NCBI GenBank assembly: GCA_038373885.1
Contig: JAWZYV010000147.1
Coordinates: 248,001-312,000, forward strand
Source: Cheiracanthium punctorium
Lineage: Eukaryota; Arthropoda; Arachnida; Araneae; Cheiracanthiidae
Direction: 5' to 3'
Length of the DNA stretch: 64,000 bases
The notes beneath the pieces were generated by a model that searched no databases, was not told the DNA's origin, and saw nothing but the letters and a program-made list of their open reading frames with translations. The translations under genes and the position numbers were made by a program. This document shows, in pieces, positions 37,681 through 50,076 of this stretch; the first letter of the stretch is position 1, and the number at the start of each line of letters is the position of its first letter.

Positions 37681-40600
37681 GCTTTCAGTTAGAATATCCA
37701 TTAAATAATAATAATAATAATGCATTTTCTAATATTTTTCTATCATGACACAAATCTATGAACTCTAGAAATTATAAAACAATATTGTGTATCAGCATTA
37801 TTACATATGTGTTTAATACAAAGCTTTGATGTACAATTAAGGATTATATTTATTTAACTAACTGACATTTGGAAGTGAATAAGTAGATTCAAGTGATTAT
37901 ATCTTGAATGTGCTTGTTTCAGACCAAAACAATATTGTATAACTAACCCAAATAGCATGAAATTTTTGTAAACCAAATCCTTGTAATTATGTAGTTGTCC
38001 TTTGCGTATTTCTAATACTTTTTTGTATTTGTGTTCTCATATTACTAAAATATTAACAAATTTATTATTTATTTCATGTGCTGCTGTCACATCTAATGCA
38101 GCAGGTAATTTCTATTATTCAGATTATATTAAACTTATAATAAACTTTGAGTCATATTTCCACTAACCTGTTTTATAATATTAAAAAAATATATTTAGTG
38201 CTTTTACTTAAAATGCAGAATAATTAGACTCAACTTCCTCCATTAACAATTTTGTATTTAAATTCATTTATGGCTAAGCATAATTTAGTATGTCAATAGA
38301 CAGAAGACTACAGTGAAATCTCTCTATAACGATATTTTTGGGTCAAAATAATATATCATTGTAAAGAAAATTATCGTTAAAAAGGAATCAATATTGGAAT
38401 GAGAAGATTTTAGTTCTTCATATCCTATTCCCTGTGGTGTCACCAGGAAGTGTTCTGTTTTTATTCAGCACATCCTCTCGCTTACACAAGTGATACTATA
38501 TAATAAAAGGAAGGAGAAAACATGCTTATAGTTAGTTCTACGTAATTTTCACAACACTCCCAAATTTTAGTTAAATACCCTTGCAGCCTTGCCCTGGAAT
38601 TTTAGCAGTCATAGAGTTTATAAATATTTATCACGTTTTTAAATAATAAATATATAATGTCAATGTCACAAAAGCTTCCTGTAAAATGTATTAAATAGTA
38701 ATTGAAAATACTTAAATATATCACTATTTATTTTGAATTCTGCGCATAGAAATCAGAAATGTTTGTTTGCTTTTTTTATATTATTCAAAGATAATCTCAT
38801 GCAGAAAAAATGAAGCACATCTAAAGAATTTAGATGCTTCTCAGTTACATTAGGTAAGCTTGAAATAAAGTTATGAAGCATGTCAGTTGAGCACACTGCT
38901 TCTCTAGCAGATAAATTTGGCTTTACCATAGTGGAATCATCTTTTTCATTCACATCATCACTTCTTATTTCAGAACGAATGCCTTCATCAGTTAGTTCAG
39001 GAAAGATCTGCACTGCATAATTGATAATTAAATAGTCATGAACATATTTCAAAACTTTTTTCCAGCTTTATCTTTGCAATCTGTCAGAGAATTTTTAAGA
39101 CTTGAAATAGTGTTTTCTTCCTCATATTATTCTCAAGAAGTATCTCTATCTTCATGATTTTGAATGAAGCCAGCTTTTTTCTATCAATTATGTATGGACT
39201 GCAGCTTCATTTTCCACCAACTCCTAGCAACCCATTCACATGCATCTTTTACAGCCACACTAAGAGGCACAGGGTGCTTTTGATCAAAATTAAAAATCAT
39301 TTTATCCATTAATCGCTTTCTCTAATAGCATTTGAACCATTTTATAATGCCAATATTGAGGGGTTGTAGAGCTGCAGTAGTGTTTGGTGGAAAGAAGTAA
39401 ACTTCTACATTCTGGAATTTTGGAATTGGTTTATATGCAGAGCAGTTGTCAATTAAAAGAGCAGTTTTTCTTCCTCGATTTCATATCTTTATCTAGTTTC
39501 AATAAATATTTTTGAAGTCATCCAAGCTTGCTTATTCGCTGTATAGTCTACTGACAAGCTCTTAATGTTTTTAAAACATCTTGGCTTTAAGGCTGTTCCA
39601 ATTACAGTCCTGAGATATTAATTTATCCCTTTCTGGCATATTTGTACAGAGCAATACTCTTAACCTTTGTTTGAATTTCTTGCCCCCTTTACAGGTTTCT
39701 CCTTTGAAAGCTAATGTTGGTTCAGGTAGCATCTGAAAAAAATAACCCTGTCTCATCTGTATTATAAACATCATCAATAGAATATTTTTTAAAATTTTAC
39801 ACATTTCTCTCTGGCACAATGTACATATGTCATGCAGTGGCACTGATTTCTCTTCATCATGTAACCCATGGAGAGATATCCCATGCCGGTCTCAAAATTT
39901 TGTTACCCATTCATTGCTAGCCTTAAAATCTATGTTCCCAATCATACAGGCAAATTTTTTTGGATTGCTGTCAAATAATTGGTGCATTTATAAATCCTTT
40001 CAATGCCTGCTTTTCTCTAAACCCTTTCAACATAGTAGCATCTGTTTCATCACTTATAGTTGTCCTTATTCGTTTTCTTTGTGGATCAATATCATTTAAG
40101 TTGAAAATGTTTTCAATTTCAGTCCATTTCTTTAAACATGTGGTAAGAGTCGACTGTGAAAGTCCGTATTTCTTTCAAACCTCAGCTTGCTTCATGCCTG
40201 TATCGAAATCTTTTATGTTAAATTTCACTTCAGTGGATATTTTTTTTCTTTTAGCCATTTGCTTTCGATTTTTGCTGAACAAAGTTCAAAATAAGCAAAA
40301 CTCATGAATAAATTAATCTGAAGTAGTCTCGTATAGGACAAGAAAGTGTCAATTTGATTTACTATAAGTGACACAATTTATTGACGGCTAAAATTCTTAC
40401 TCAAATTTAGACAAAAGAGCGGTCAAAGATGTGTCTTCCAGAGAATGCAAAGGGACTTCCCACTTACAAGAAATGCACTTTCTCATTATCATAGTTACAT
40501 CAGCAAAACAAACTTAGAAAAAGTTTTTTTACCAAGGGTGTAGCTTGAGGACACAGCCCAGCAGTCCAACCAACCGCATTTTACCTCGACTTTGCATTTA

Positions 40601-43600
40601 ATTCGTATGTCGTAGAAAAAATATATTCTAGTACAGAGAATTATTGTGATGTTAGGGATAATTACTACCATTGATATAGAGAGAATTATCATTTTAAACA
40701 TCATTATACAGAGAACTGTTTTACACTAATCTAAAGGTAATTCAGCCAGGACTATGAAAAAATATAATAATAGAGAGAACTATCGTTATAGAAGATATCA
40801 TTGTAGAGATTCCACTGTACTGAAAAATCATTATTTAAATTGGTATTCTTGCTGTAAAAATCCAGTACTCCTGTTTTATAGTGTTCCATGAGCTTCCTTG
40901 GTGATATTACAATTATGTCAAGGTCACTGATATAATTTAACCAAGCTTCTGAAGCACAAATGTGTTAATAAATAATAACACTCAAATGTTTCCTAAAACT
41001 TTTCTAATATTTTGCTGAGCTATCCCCTTAATGGCAATGCATCTTATGTGATTAAATTTTGGTTACCACTATAGCACTTGAGTAACCAAATATTGTAATA
41101 GTGCCATTTGTATGAAAATGTACTACAGCATACCTGCCAACTTTTATGGGTTATCCATAAAATATAAGGATTTTAGTGTTAATTTATTGATGTATGGATA
41201 TTACAAGTAATATTATGGGTTGTTTGATGATTTTCGAAGTTCTGAATTTCTTTTAATATAATCTTTTTTCGTCTGTCCAGCAGGGGGGGTTAGGGGGGTC
41301 ATAACCCCCCCATAAGGAATTTTTTGCCATACAAAATGTATATTCTTCACTCCCTTATCACACACATGTACGCATATATGTGAGTTACAGTAGTCGTAAC
41401 CCCCCACCCCCCATGAAAATTTTCTGGCTACGCCCCTGCTGTCCAGAGAATATATATTTTCCCTTCAACATTCGTTTATTTAAATGTCCGATGCCATAAG
41501 AATAGAAATTTATTTCTATTTGTTGTCCCTCAAGGAAAGCAATAAAGAAAAAAAATTAAATTTAAATAGGACAGGTTCGGATTTTCAATTCAATCTTTTT
41601 CCGTCTCTCTTGAGAGTAAATTTTTTCTTTTAATACTTTTTAATTTAAAGCTCCAATTCCGTAAGAACAAGAACCGATTCTTATTTTAAATTTAATTTTT
41701 TTAACCTCCCCTCCCCCGAAGAAACCAGGAAAGAAAAAAAAAAAAAAACTTTACTTAGGGGGCAGTTTACTTAGTAGAGCCTTTTGCGAATGAAAATATT
41801 AAATAAAAATTAAAGAACATTTTGACAAAAAATAAACTTAGTTTAACAAGTAGTAACAAGAGTACTGGTTATTGACAAAAAATGAAATTAGTTTTACTGA
41901 TGTGAGGTGAAAATTCTCTGAAATGAGTGCAAAATTTTACTGATGTTAATTTTCCCAGGTTGGCAAGTATGCTACAGTATCACATAAGGTGATACCTACC
42001 TGTCAAAAGCGAGCTACAGTGTCAAATCTTATCCTATGGGTAAAATTATTTCATTCATATCTAAAATTGTGAAGCTTAGTGGAGAATGGTTGTGCATTGC
42101 TCTGCTGTGCCCAAGTTTCAAATCTCAAGCTGGTCAAGATTGACTCAGACTTTTATCCCTTGAGTGGGTTGATAATATGGAGCTTGCTTAAGGATCTTAT
42201 CATTTGGGGCACCACATTATGCTGATCATCTTACCGCTCTCTTTAACCGATCATTTTCCTTTGTGATATGAAGGCAAATTTAAAAACATTTTGGGCCCTT
42301 ACTACAGTTTGGTTACAAATTCTAAAAATTCCTGAAAATGATTTTTAGGCCTTTGTTTGCTACATTTTAAAGCAAAAATTTTATGGCTATCTCTTTTCCT
42401 CGTTGAGGTCTGAAGGAAAATGTGAAAAGAATGTTTTGACCCACCTCCATGTTCAAATGCAAATGTCAAAAATTACTTCTTAAATGATGCCTTGAGCCCC
42501 AAAAATATGAGCTATTAAAATTTTTAAATGTGATAGATTTGATTGAATGTTGATGAGCCAGTTGTCAGGACATCTTTCTTTATATACAGAGTTTTTTTTT
42601 CCCATTAAGTGTCTAACTGCTGACACTGCTTTTCTAAAATTTTGATTCTGATAGGATAACTTAAGACTTTGCAGTTCTGTTTCCATTACAGTGAAATCAC
42701 CTTAATTGAAATAATATTTTAATTTAAATTTCTATATCGGTATCAACATATTTAAACTTAAATAAGTTGTAAAATACATAGTCTGTTTTAAAAATGAAAC
42801 TTCACCCCCCCCCCCCCAAAAAAAAAACATATTTTCAACATTTTTCTATTTAAAATAAAAAGCATGTTTTTGTTATACATCATGAATTTTCTCTTAAAGG
42901 GGCACACCTTACCGAAGAAGAAATTAGGCTGGCAGAGGATAAATTTGAAGAGTCATTCAACTTAGCATCCATGGGAATGTTCAACCTCTTAGAAAATGAT
43001 GTATGTTTTTGTATAAATGTTCATGGTTATTAACTTCTTATGTAACTTAAATGTAGAATCATTATTTAAGTTGCAATACATTTCAATCATTCTTTTTTTC
43101 GTGGCATGCTTGAAGTTTATACTGTATTTATCTATGCATGCACTCATAAAATTTATGCAAAGTACTATATTATTTAATTTTCATGGTAAAAAGTAATCTG
43201 TTATAGGTTGAACAAATTTCTCAACTGGCTTCCCTTGCGGAATCTTTATACGATTACCACAATCAATGTGCTGCCATCCTACAGAGTGCCGTAGAAAGAT
43301 TAAATGAACAGTAAGTTTATATATATATATATATATCTATTCATATTATGCAAAATTTGTACTATTATTAATCCTAGATTTTATTTCCTCAGAAGCTCAC
43401 GGTGAACCCAGAAAAATAGCCCTAAATCATATTCCTTTTGACTAGAAAATAATGTAATATAATAATACAATATAATCTGCATTTGTCACTCTAAAAACAT
43501 GTACAAAATGCAATCCAAGAATAATGATATTAAGTTACCTTGGGCCATTCAGACACTTTTACTATCAACTTTTTCATGCGTCGTACTCATCATAAATGGA

Positions 43601-45142
43601 TGTGATAGGAATCTCCTTGATTACCTACCTTTCTCATCTTACTTTGAATCTCTTTTATGATTTCACAACAGACTTCTTTCAAGATGATTTTGATCCTAAA
43701 AAGCAAAACAAAGTCTGTTTGTCGGGACATTAGGGGGCTGGGACAGTGTTTTTAACTTTGCTTGATCTGCATAGTTCCCATATGCTCAGAGGCTGGAAAT
43801 GGTGTGACCAGTAGAGATGACTTCCAAGCTCATTTTCTTTAGTATCAGCTGCGAAAAGAAAATAGTAATAATGAAAGAGCTGGCTTTTATCTTTTTTTTT
43901 TTTTTGGCGGGGGGGGTACATTTACGGACTTGTACCGAGTTCATACACCATCAGGGAAACCTGGAAAACAGGAAAAACTCAGAGAATTCAAAATTAGCTC
44001 TTCAGACTCTGTGAAACCTCACGGAAGAATGACTTATTCTTTTCCCCTGCAAAGACTACTTCAACGTATGGTTAACATGTTGGAAAGAGCAAGGGAAAAT
44101 GCTGCATACAAAAATCCAGGGGGCATTGCCCCCTTGCCCTATGCTGCCGGCGCCCATAAGTATGAACCCTGATATAATACGAGCTTAATCCCAAAAGCTA
44201 AAAATCGTTGAAAAAAAAATAGTAACTTAAATAGTTTCCAAAATGCGCTACAAACTACAAGAAAGTAGTGACTCCTGTAGTTTCGTTACTTGTAGCGTGC
44301 TACTTCTCAGCTCTAGTTAAGACTCTTAAGTAGAATTTAAGTGATTGATGAACACAATCTGAAACTAATTATATCAAATATTTGAACATTTAAAAATGTC
44401 TCTACTTTTATACCAGTTAAAAATTTACCTAAAAAATTCTGAAATGTGCAATTTTGCTATATGTATTGCAATTTAAGAAATTTTGCAATGTGTTAGAATT
44501 TTTTTAGAAAATTTTGTAACTTGCATAAATTTATCATTTTTTACAGTTTATGTATAATATGCTGCTTGACATTCTGTGAATTTTTTCAAGTTCTTTGCTG
44601 TTAGTTCATTTTAATTTGAGTTCAAGAATTGCAATGTACGAGTCCCCCCCTCCCCTGAACTGCAGATTTAAATAATTACCTTTAAATAACTACGTACCAT
44701 AAAATACCAAAAAAATGTCCCCATCCTTGCTTTTCACAAGAATTTGCAATTTGTTCTTAAAATACCAAATAAACGTCCCTTCTCATTTGTCTCTTTTCCC
44801 TTCCGCACATCTTAGATGCACTTCTGTTACCATTGTACTGTAAAACAAACAGTCCTTGGATTCATGCTCCATTCGCACATTCAAGATGTGTGGAATGGGG
44901 GAGACAAATGAGAAGGGGGCGTTTATTTGGTATTTTAAGAACAAATTGCAAATTCTTGCGAAAAGCAAGGGTGGGGGCATTTTTGTGGTATTTTATGGTA
45001 GGTAGAGGCAGTGGCATAGCCAAAAGGAGTTGTTGAAAAGTCACAACCCCCCATGAGGAATTTTTTGCCATGAAAATGTACATTCTTCACTCCCTTATCA
45101 CACGCACATAAACATATATGTGAGTTGCAATAGTCGTAACAC

Positions 45143-45173
<31 letters not shown>

Positions 45174-48100
45174 ACACACCTGAAAAATTTCTTGCTACGC
45201 CACTGTAGGTAGGTAATTATTGCATTAGCAGCTTTAGCTTTCAGCAAAAGGGAGAGACTGCAGACAGACTGGAGCTGCTATTTTGACGGGAAAGGAAAGA
45301 GATCAAATGAAAATCATTATTCCTAAATCGCAATAAATGTTTTAAAACAATTTATAGGATTTGAGAAGAGGGAGAAAATCCAAATTTTTCTGGTTAGGTG
45401 AATACTGGTTCACTAAGAGTTTACTGTGTTTATCTTATTTTATTATTATTTTTTTTTCATTGCAACTGAAAGATATATAGTATGTATTTGTTTTAAAGTT
45501 ATTTTTATAGTACTTAGTTTTAGCAAGAAAATACTGGTCAATTTCTATAGCTTATTCTTACCATTTATCCACCCCCTCCCCAAATAGAGCTGGATTTCCC
45601 TTATTAAGGGGGGAGGAGATCACTTTTGCAGTATTTTACAATATGGATTTTGTGCAAGTCCTGATTATTCTTTTACTTATTAATAACATTTGAAGTATTT
45701 TGCAAATGTAGCCTTCTAAAGAACAATAATGTTAGCTAAAAAGCAAACTAATGCTAATCTAAACTTTTTTCCTTCTTCTGTTTTTCTTTGATATAATAGG
45801 AGAAATGAGGCTGCAAGTCGTCCAAGAGAAACCTACCAGCCGAAAAAGCTTCATGAACTTAACATACCTTCCCTGCATGATGATATCTCTCCAATGGTTG
45901 AATATGGAGGTAATATTAATGGTGGTACAGTTATTCCCATAATAAAAGGTAAATAGTCATTTTTAAATTAGTATCAGCTCAGAAAAAAAAAAAAAAAGAA
46001 CAATGAAAAAGCTGGCTTTTGTCTTTTTGTGTACATTTGCGCTTTCTGCGGTTTGGTGCTTTGCCGCCGCGGCTCTTCTCTCTTACATTGCTCCTATCTT
46101 AGGTAAATATGTCTATTTACCTTCTACTTTATATACTGTTTCACTTTTCTCTTACCTTCTTAAAATTAATTAAAGTTGCTTATTTCTCACACTAAACTCC
46201 ACTCTGTGGCGGATTCTCCTCTGAAATATGCATTACTATAATTTTGTCCTTTTAGTGCCTGATAAATTTGTCACCAGTAATAATGCTAAAATGTATGTTA
46301 TAACTGTACATATCAAAATGTGCTACTTTTTTTGTTGTAGTCATGTGAACTTTAACATCAGTTTGGTGGTTTTTTTTTTTTTTTCCCCAACACTTTGGAG
46401 GGTGGACATTAGAGCTTTTTCTGGTAAGGTCTCTGTCTTTCTATATATAAAGCAGCCTATAATTTGTTTATTTAAGATATCAAGCATTACTACATTTGCT
46501 TTTATATTGTTGGTTACAACATCAAAGTAATAGTGTTACTTTGTTGTTATTAAAACATTGATAAAATTGTTATTAAAACATTTTTCCCAGGGTTTTTTTT
46601 TTTTTCCTCTCTTTTTTTAAAATTGTTGGTTGACTAAAAATGTACCAAGCTGAAGTAGAAGTTCATTTGTATGGCTAAAGCAGAAAAGTAAGCAAATTTT
46701 TAGTGGTGAACGTAAAAGAAATTGAGCAACGTAAGAAAATTTTAAATTAAGCTTGCAGCCTGCAAATTCTAGCAGACTTTAGCATTTTGCTGAGCATGTT
46801 TTCTTCTGCATTGTTTATTTCATGCATATTTGCAGGCAAAATTGAGTTCATTGATGACTTTATTCATCCAAGTAAGGCTGGTCAAAATGGCATGTGTGTC
46901 TTTATTTTATCTGTAACACCTGCACCCTACATTCTTAATTGTAAATAATTTGCTTCTATAATGGATGACAACATGAGCAACATAGAATTTTTTGCAAACT
47001 GTGGTCATAGCTAGCAGTTGTTTAATAATTATTTTACTGCTGGCATATTTAGAAATAGGTTTTTAGTGAATGGTTATTGTTACTTGTATTTATTTTTTTC
47101 CCCCCTAAAAGCATTTGACTCCCTCAATTCTGCTTGACCAGTTTTAATCAAATTGCTATTCATTTTGTGAATGTTTGCATCTGGTAATTCAAGTATTTGT
47201 TGAAATTTAAAATATGTTTTTTTTTTCGTCTTAAAATTCAATGTTTTCAAATTAAATTTAAATCTATAATATTACCCAGCACTGTTTAAATTCAGTACTT
47301 TTACTACTCTGAAAACATATATATATATAAAATTCGGCTGTTCGAGCCTCGTCAGGGGGAGATCCCCCTGAACCCCCCTAATTTTTTAGTTTCATTATTG
47401 CCATATTAAAACGATATTAATTGACTTTGTCATTTTATCGCTCATTTTTTTGCGTATTTCGCCTGGTAACCCTATGTTGAAATTTTTATGAGTGCAACCT
47501 ATTTATAGAAAAATACATGTGATGCATATTCTACAGCTTACAAAATATTGTAACAATAGATTAAAGCTGTTGTGAACTAAAAGTATTTAAATACATGCAA
47601 AATTATGTTGCACTTTTATGTCACTTTTGTATGTTGCATTTTTAGGACACATTTTTCAATAAAGGGTGTTGAGGGATAAAATGACATAGTCATTAAAATG
47701 TTTGGTATCATTGGGTATAGAGTTATACCATTAACAGTTTTCACTTTATCATTCTCTTACTCTATAATTGACTTTGGTCTGAGTTGACAATTTGCCAGTT
47801 ATAATAATGGCTTAGTCTGTTGTCTCTTCTCTATCTTATTTTAGTGAGATAGCCAGTGAATTTTCCTCTGTATACAGATAATCATTATCAGAAAATACAG
47901 AAAACTCCGTTGTCCTTTCCAAAGGCAGACTCTTCCCATTGGCTTTAACAAGTGCTGGAAGTGTTGGCCTCTTTATTATGAGGTCCCCCTACCGATGGGC
48001 CTACATTGCCTCTATGAAACCTAGAAGTCTCATAATTGTGAAGAAATTTCAAATGAAAGACCTGCGTCTGGATTGGCACCCTCAGAGATATCATTTTATA

Positions 48101-50029
48101 ATAGGGTGGAGATTAGAACCATGAACATATTTTATGTGCTTTATCGTACACACTCCCACATCCGTCTAGTTGGAGAAGTTGTCACCCTCCCAATTGCTGA
48201 CCAGAGCCAATGCTGCTGTAATTTCGATGTTCTAATGGAAGTCAAGCTTTCACTGTCTGGTCCAATGCGGTACAAAATACAGAACATTAATGATTGTGAA
48301 TAAATTTAAATATAGAACACATGTAAAAGTTACTTTTTAATTGAATTTTAGAGATGAAAGTTTCATTGTTCAGGAGCAAAGTATTGACCAATCAGCATCC
48401 ACTACTCAAGATGTACAAACTGTACTTTAATATTTTACATGTGTTTAAACAATTTCTTACCAGAAAAATTCATCTTAAAGGTAAAAGCCTGTCAAGCAGT
48501 TTTGATAGAGTTAAGTTTTATTTTAAAACAAAATCTTTTTTGGCATTAACTTTAGTCTTAGCGTAACTGTTCACAGCAGAAAAACACAAAACTGAAGTCC
48601 TTGCTAGTAGTATTAAGGATGAAAATGTTGAAAGCTCTTAAGTGTGCTAAAAATGACATTTTATTATATCTGCAGCTTCTCCAGCGCGCTCTCCAGCTGG
48701 TACGCCTGTTGAACCTTCTCCCCACAAATCTCTTTTTCTTGGTGGCCTTACTGCAGGTGGTCAAGGTTCGGCCACCTCTCCCGGTCGCTCACCCAACCGC
48801 TCCCCTAACGGTACTAACGTTCCTTTCTACTAACTTTAGTTACTAACATTCTGCTTACTGATTTAATAAATATGCATATTTTAGCTTATATTGTGCTGTT
48901 GAGTGTGTGTTTTTAAGCTAGTGTGTATATATCTGGCTTCGGTGTATGGTATCTGACTGATTTATGCCCTGCCAATCTAGTGTTGCGCTTTAAAAATCCA
49001 GCCCACAATTTAAAAAAGTAATAAGTTATTTATTTATTTATTTTTAATAATTTTTAACTATAGAATAAAAACAGGTATTTTACGACTTTAAAGAAACTAA
49101 TAATAATAATAATCAGGCTGTCTTATGGAAGGAGACTGTGTCTCCCTTTTAACTAAAATAAGAAAGGCAGATTTTTTATCCCTTTCCCCCCCCCCTTTTT
49201 TTATTTTCAATTTTTTCAAAGTGAAGGAAGTATTGTTGCAAAAAAAAATTCAGTATTCTGATTTTGTCATAAAAATCTACTTTGAGCATCTGTAAATTGA
49301 CTTTGACGAGTTTCTGCTTGACGTCTGAATGTACATAGGTATTTAAGATGTTCATTTGGACCTTTTTTTATTTTGTCTGTATGTACATATCTATATAACT
49401 TACATAACTTAAAAAATTTAACCATAGAATGCTGAAATTATAATATTTAGGACTGTTGCAAAATCTGGTTGTGCACGTCCCTTTTTGGTTGCGGTTAATT
49501 GAGTAGTTCATATTCAGGGTCATAGAAAAGACTCAGTACAATAGTCTTTGGCCAGCATCAATAAATTATATATTGTTTAGGCTAATCGCCAAATCTCACC
49601 AATCTCAGCAAATTTTGGTAAAATATCACAATTTAGTGCCAAGTTTCTAAAATGAGAAAGGCAGAATAGACTGAACTTAGATTGGCAATATTGCTTACAT
49701 TTGAAAAGAAATTGCCAAACATTATTATTATTGAAATATCATTTAACAGTCTGAAATTAAATAATTTTTAAAAAGTGCATCAAAAACTTATTTACAGAGT
49801 TACCCAAAAAGCTTTCAATGCATAATATTTTTATGGATAGTCACTGTTTTGGCCTTGCCTAATTTGGCGAAATTTGGCACCAAAAACATAAGTCTCTAAA
49901 GCTGAAAATTACAAAAATTAAATAGTATTGAAATATAGTGTCTCAATTTCAAACTGAATAAATTTGAATGATTTGCATCAAATATTTATGTAATTTAGTT
50001 GGCATATCAAAAACATATGCTGTCCACAT

Positions 50030-50076
<47 letters not shown>

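Noticed and set aside
38080..38110. AG-CAG-GTAATT resembling a 3-nt exon
   Set aside because: Too short to support, and no duplicated or conserved flank as seen for the 15-nt microexons.
46384..46421. Exon-like segment ending at a GTAAGG donor
   Set aside because: The likely length from the only nearby AG (23 nt) would break the frame between phase 1 exons.
47939..48303. Overlapping open frames of 61 and 76 codons
   Set aside because: No homology I recognise, and no splice borders in phase with endophilin; probably a repeat fragment.
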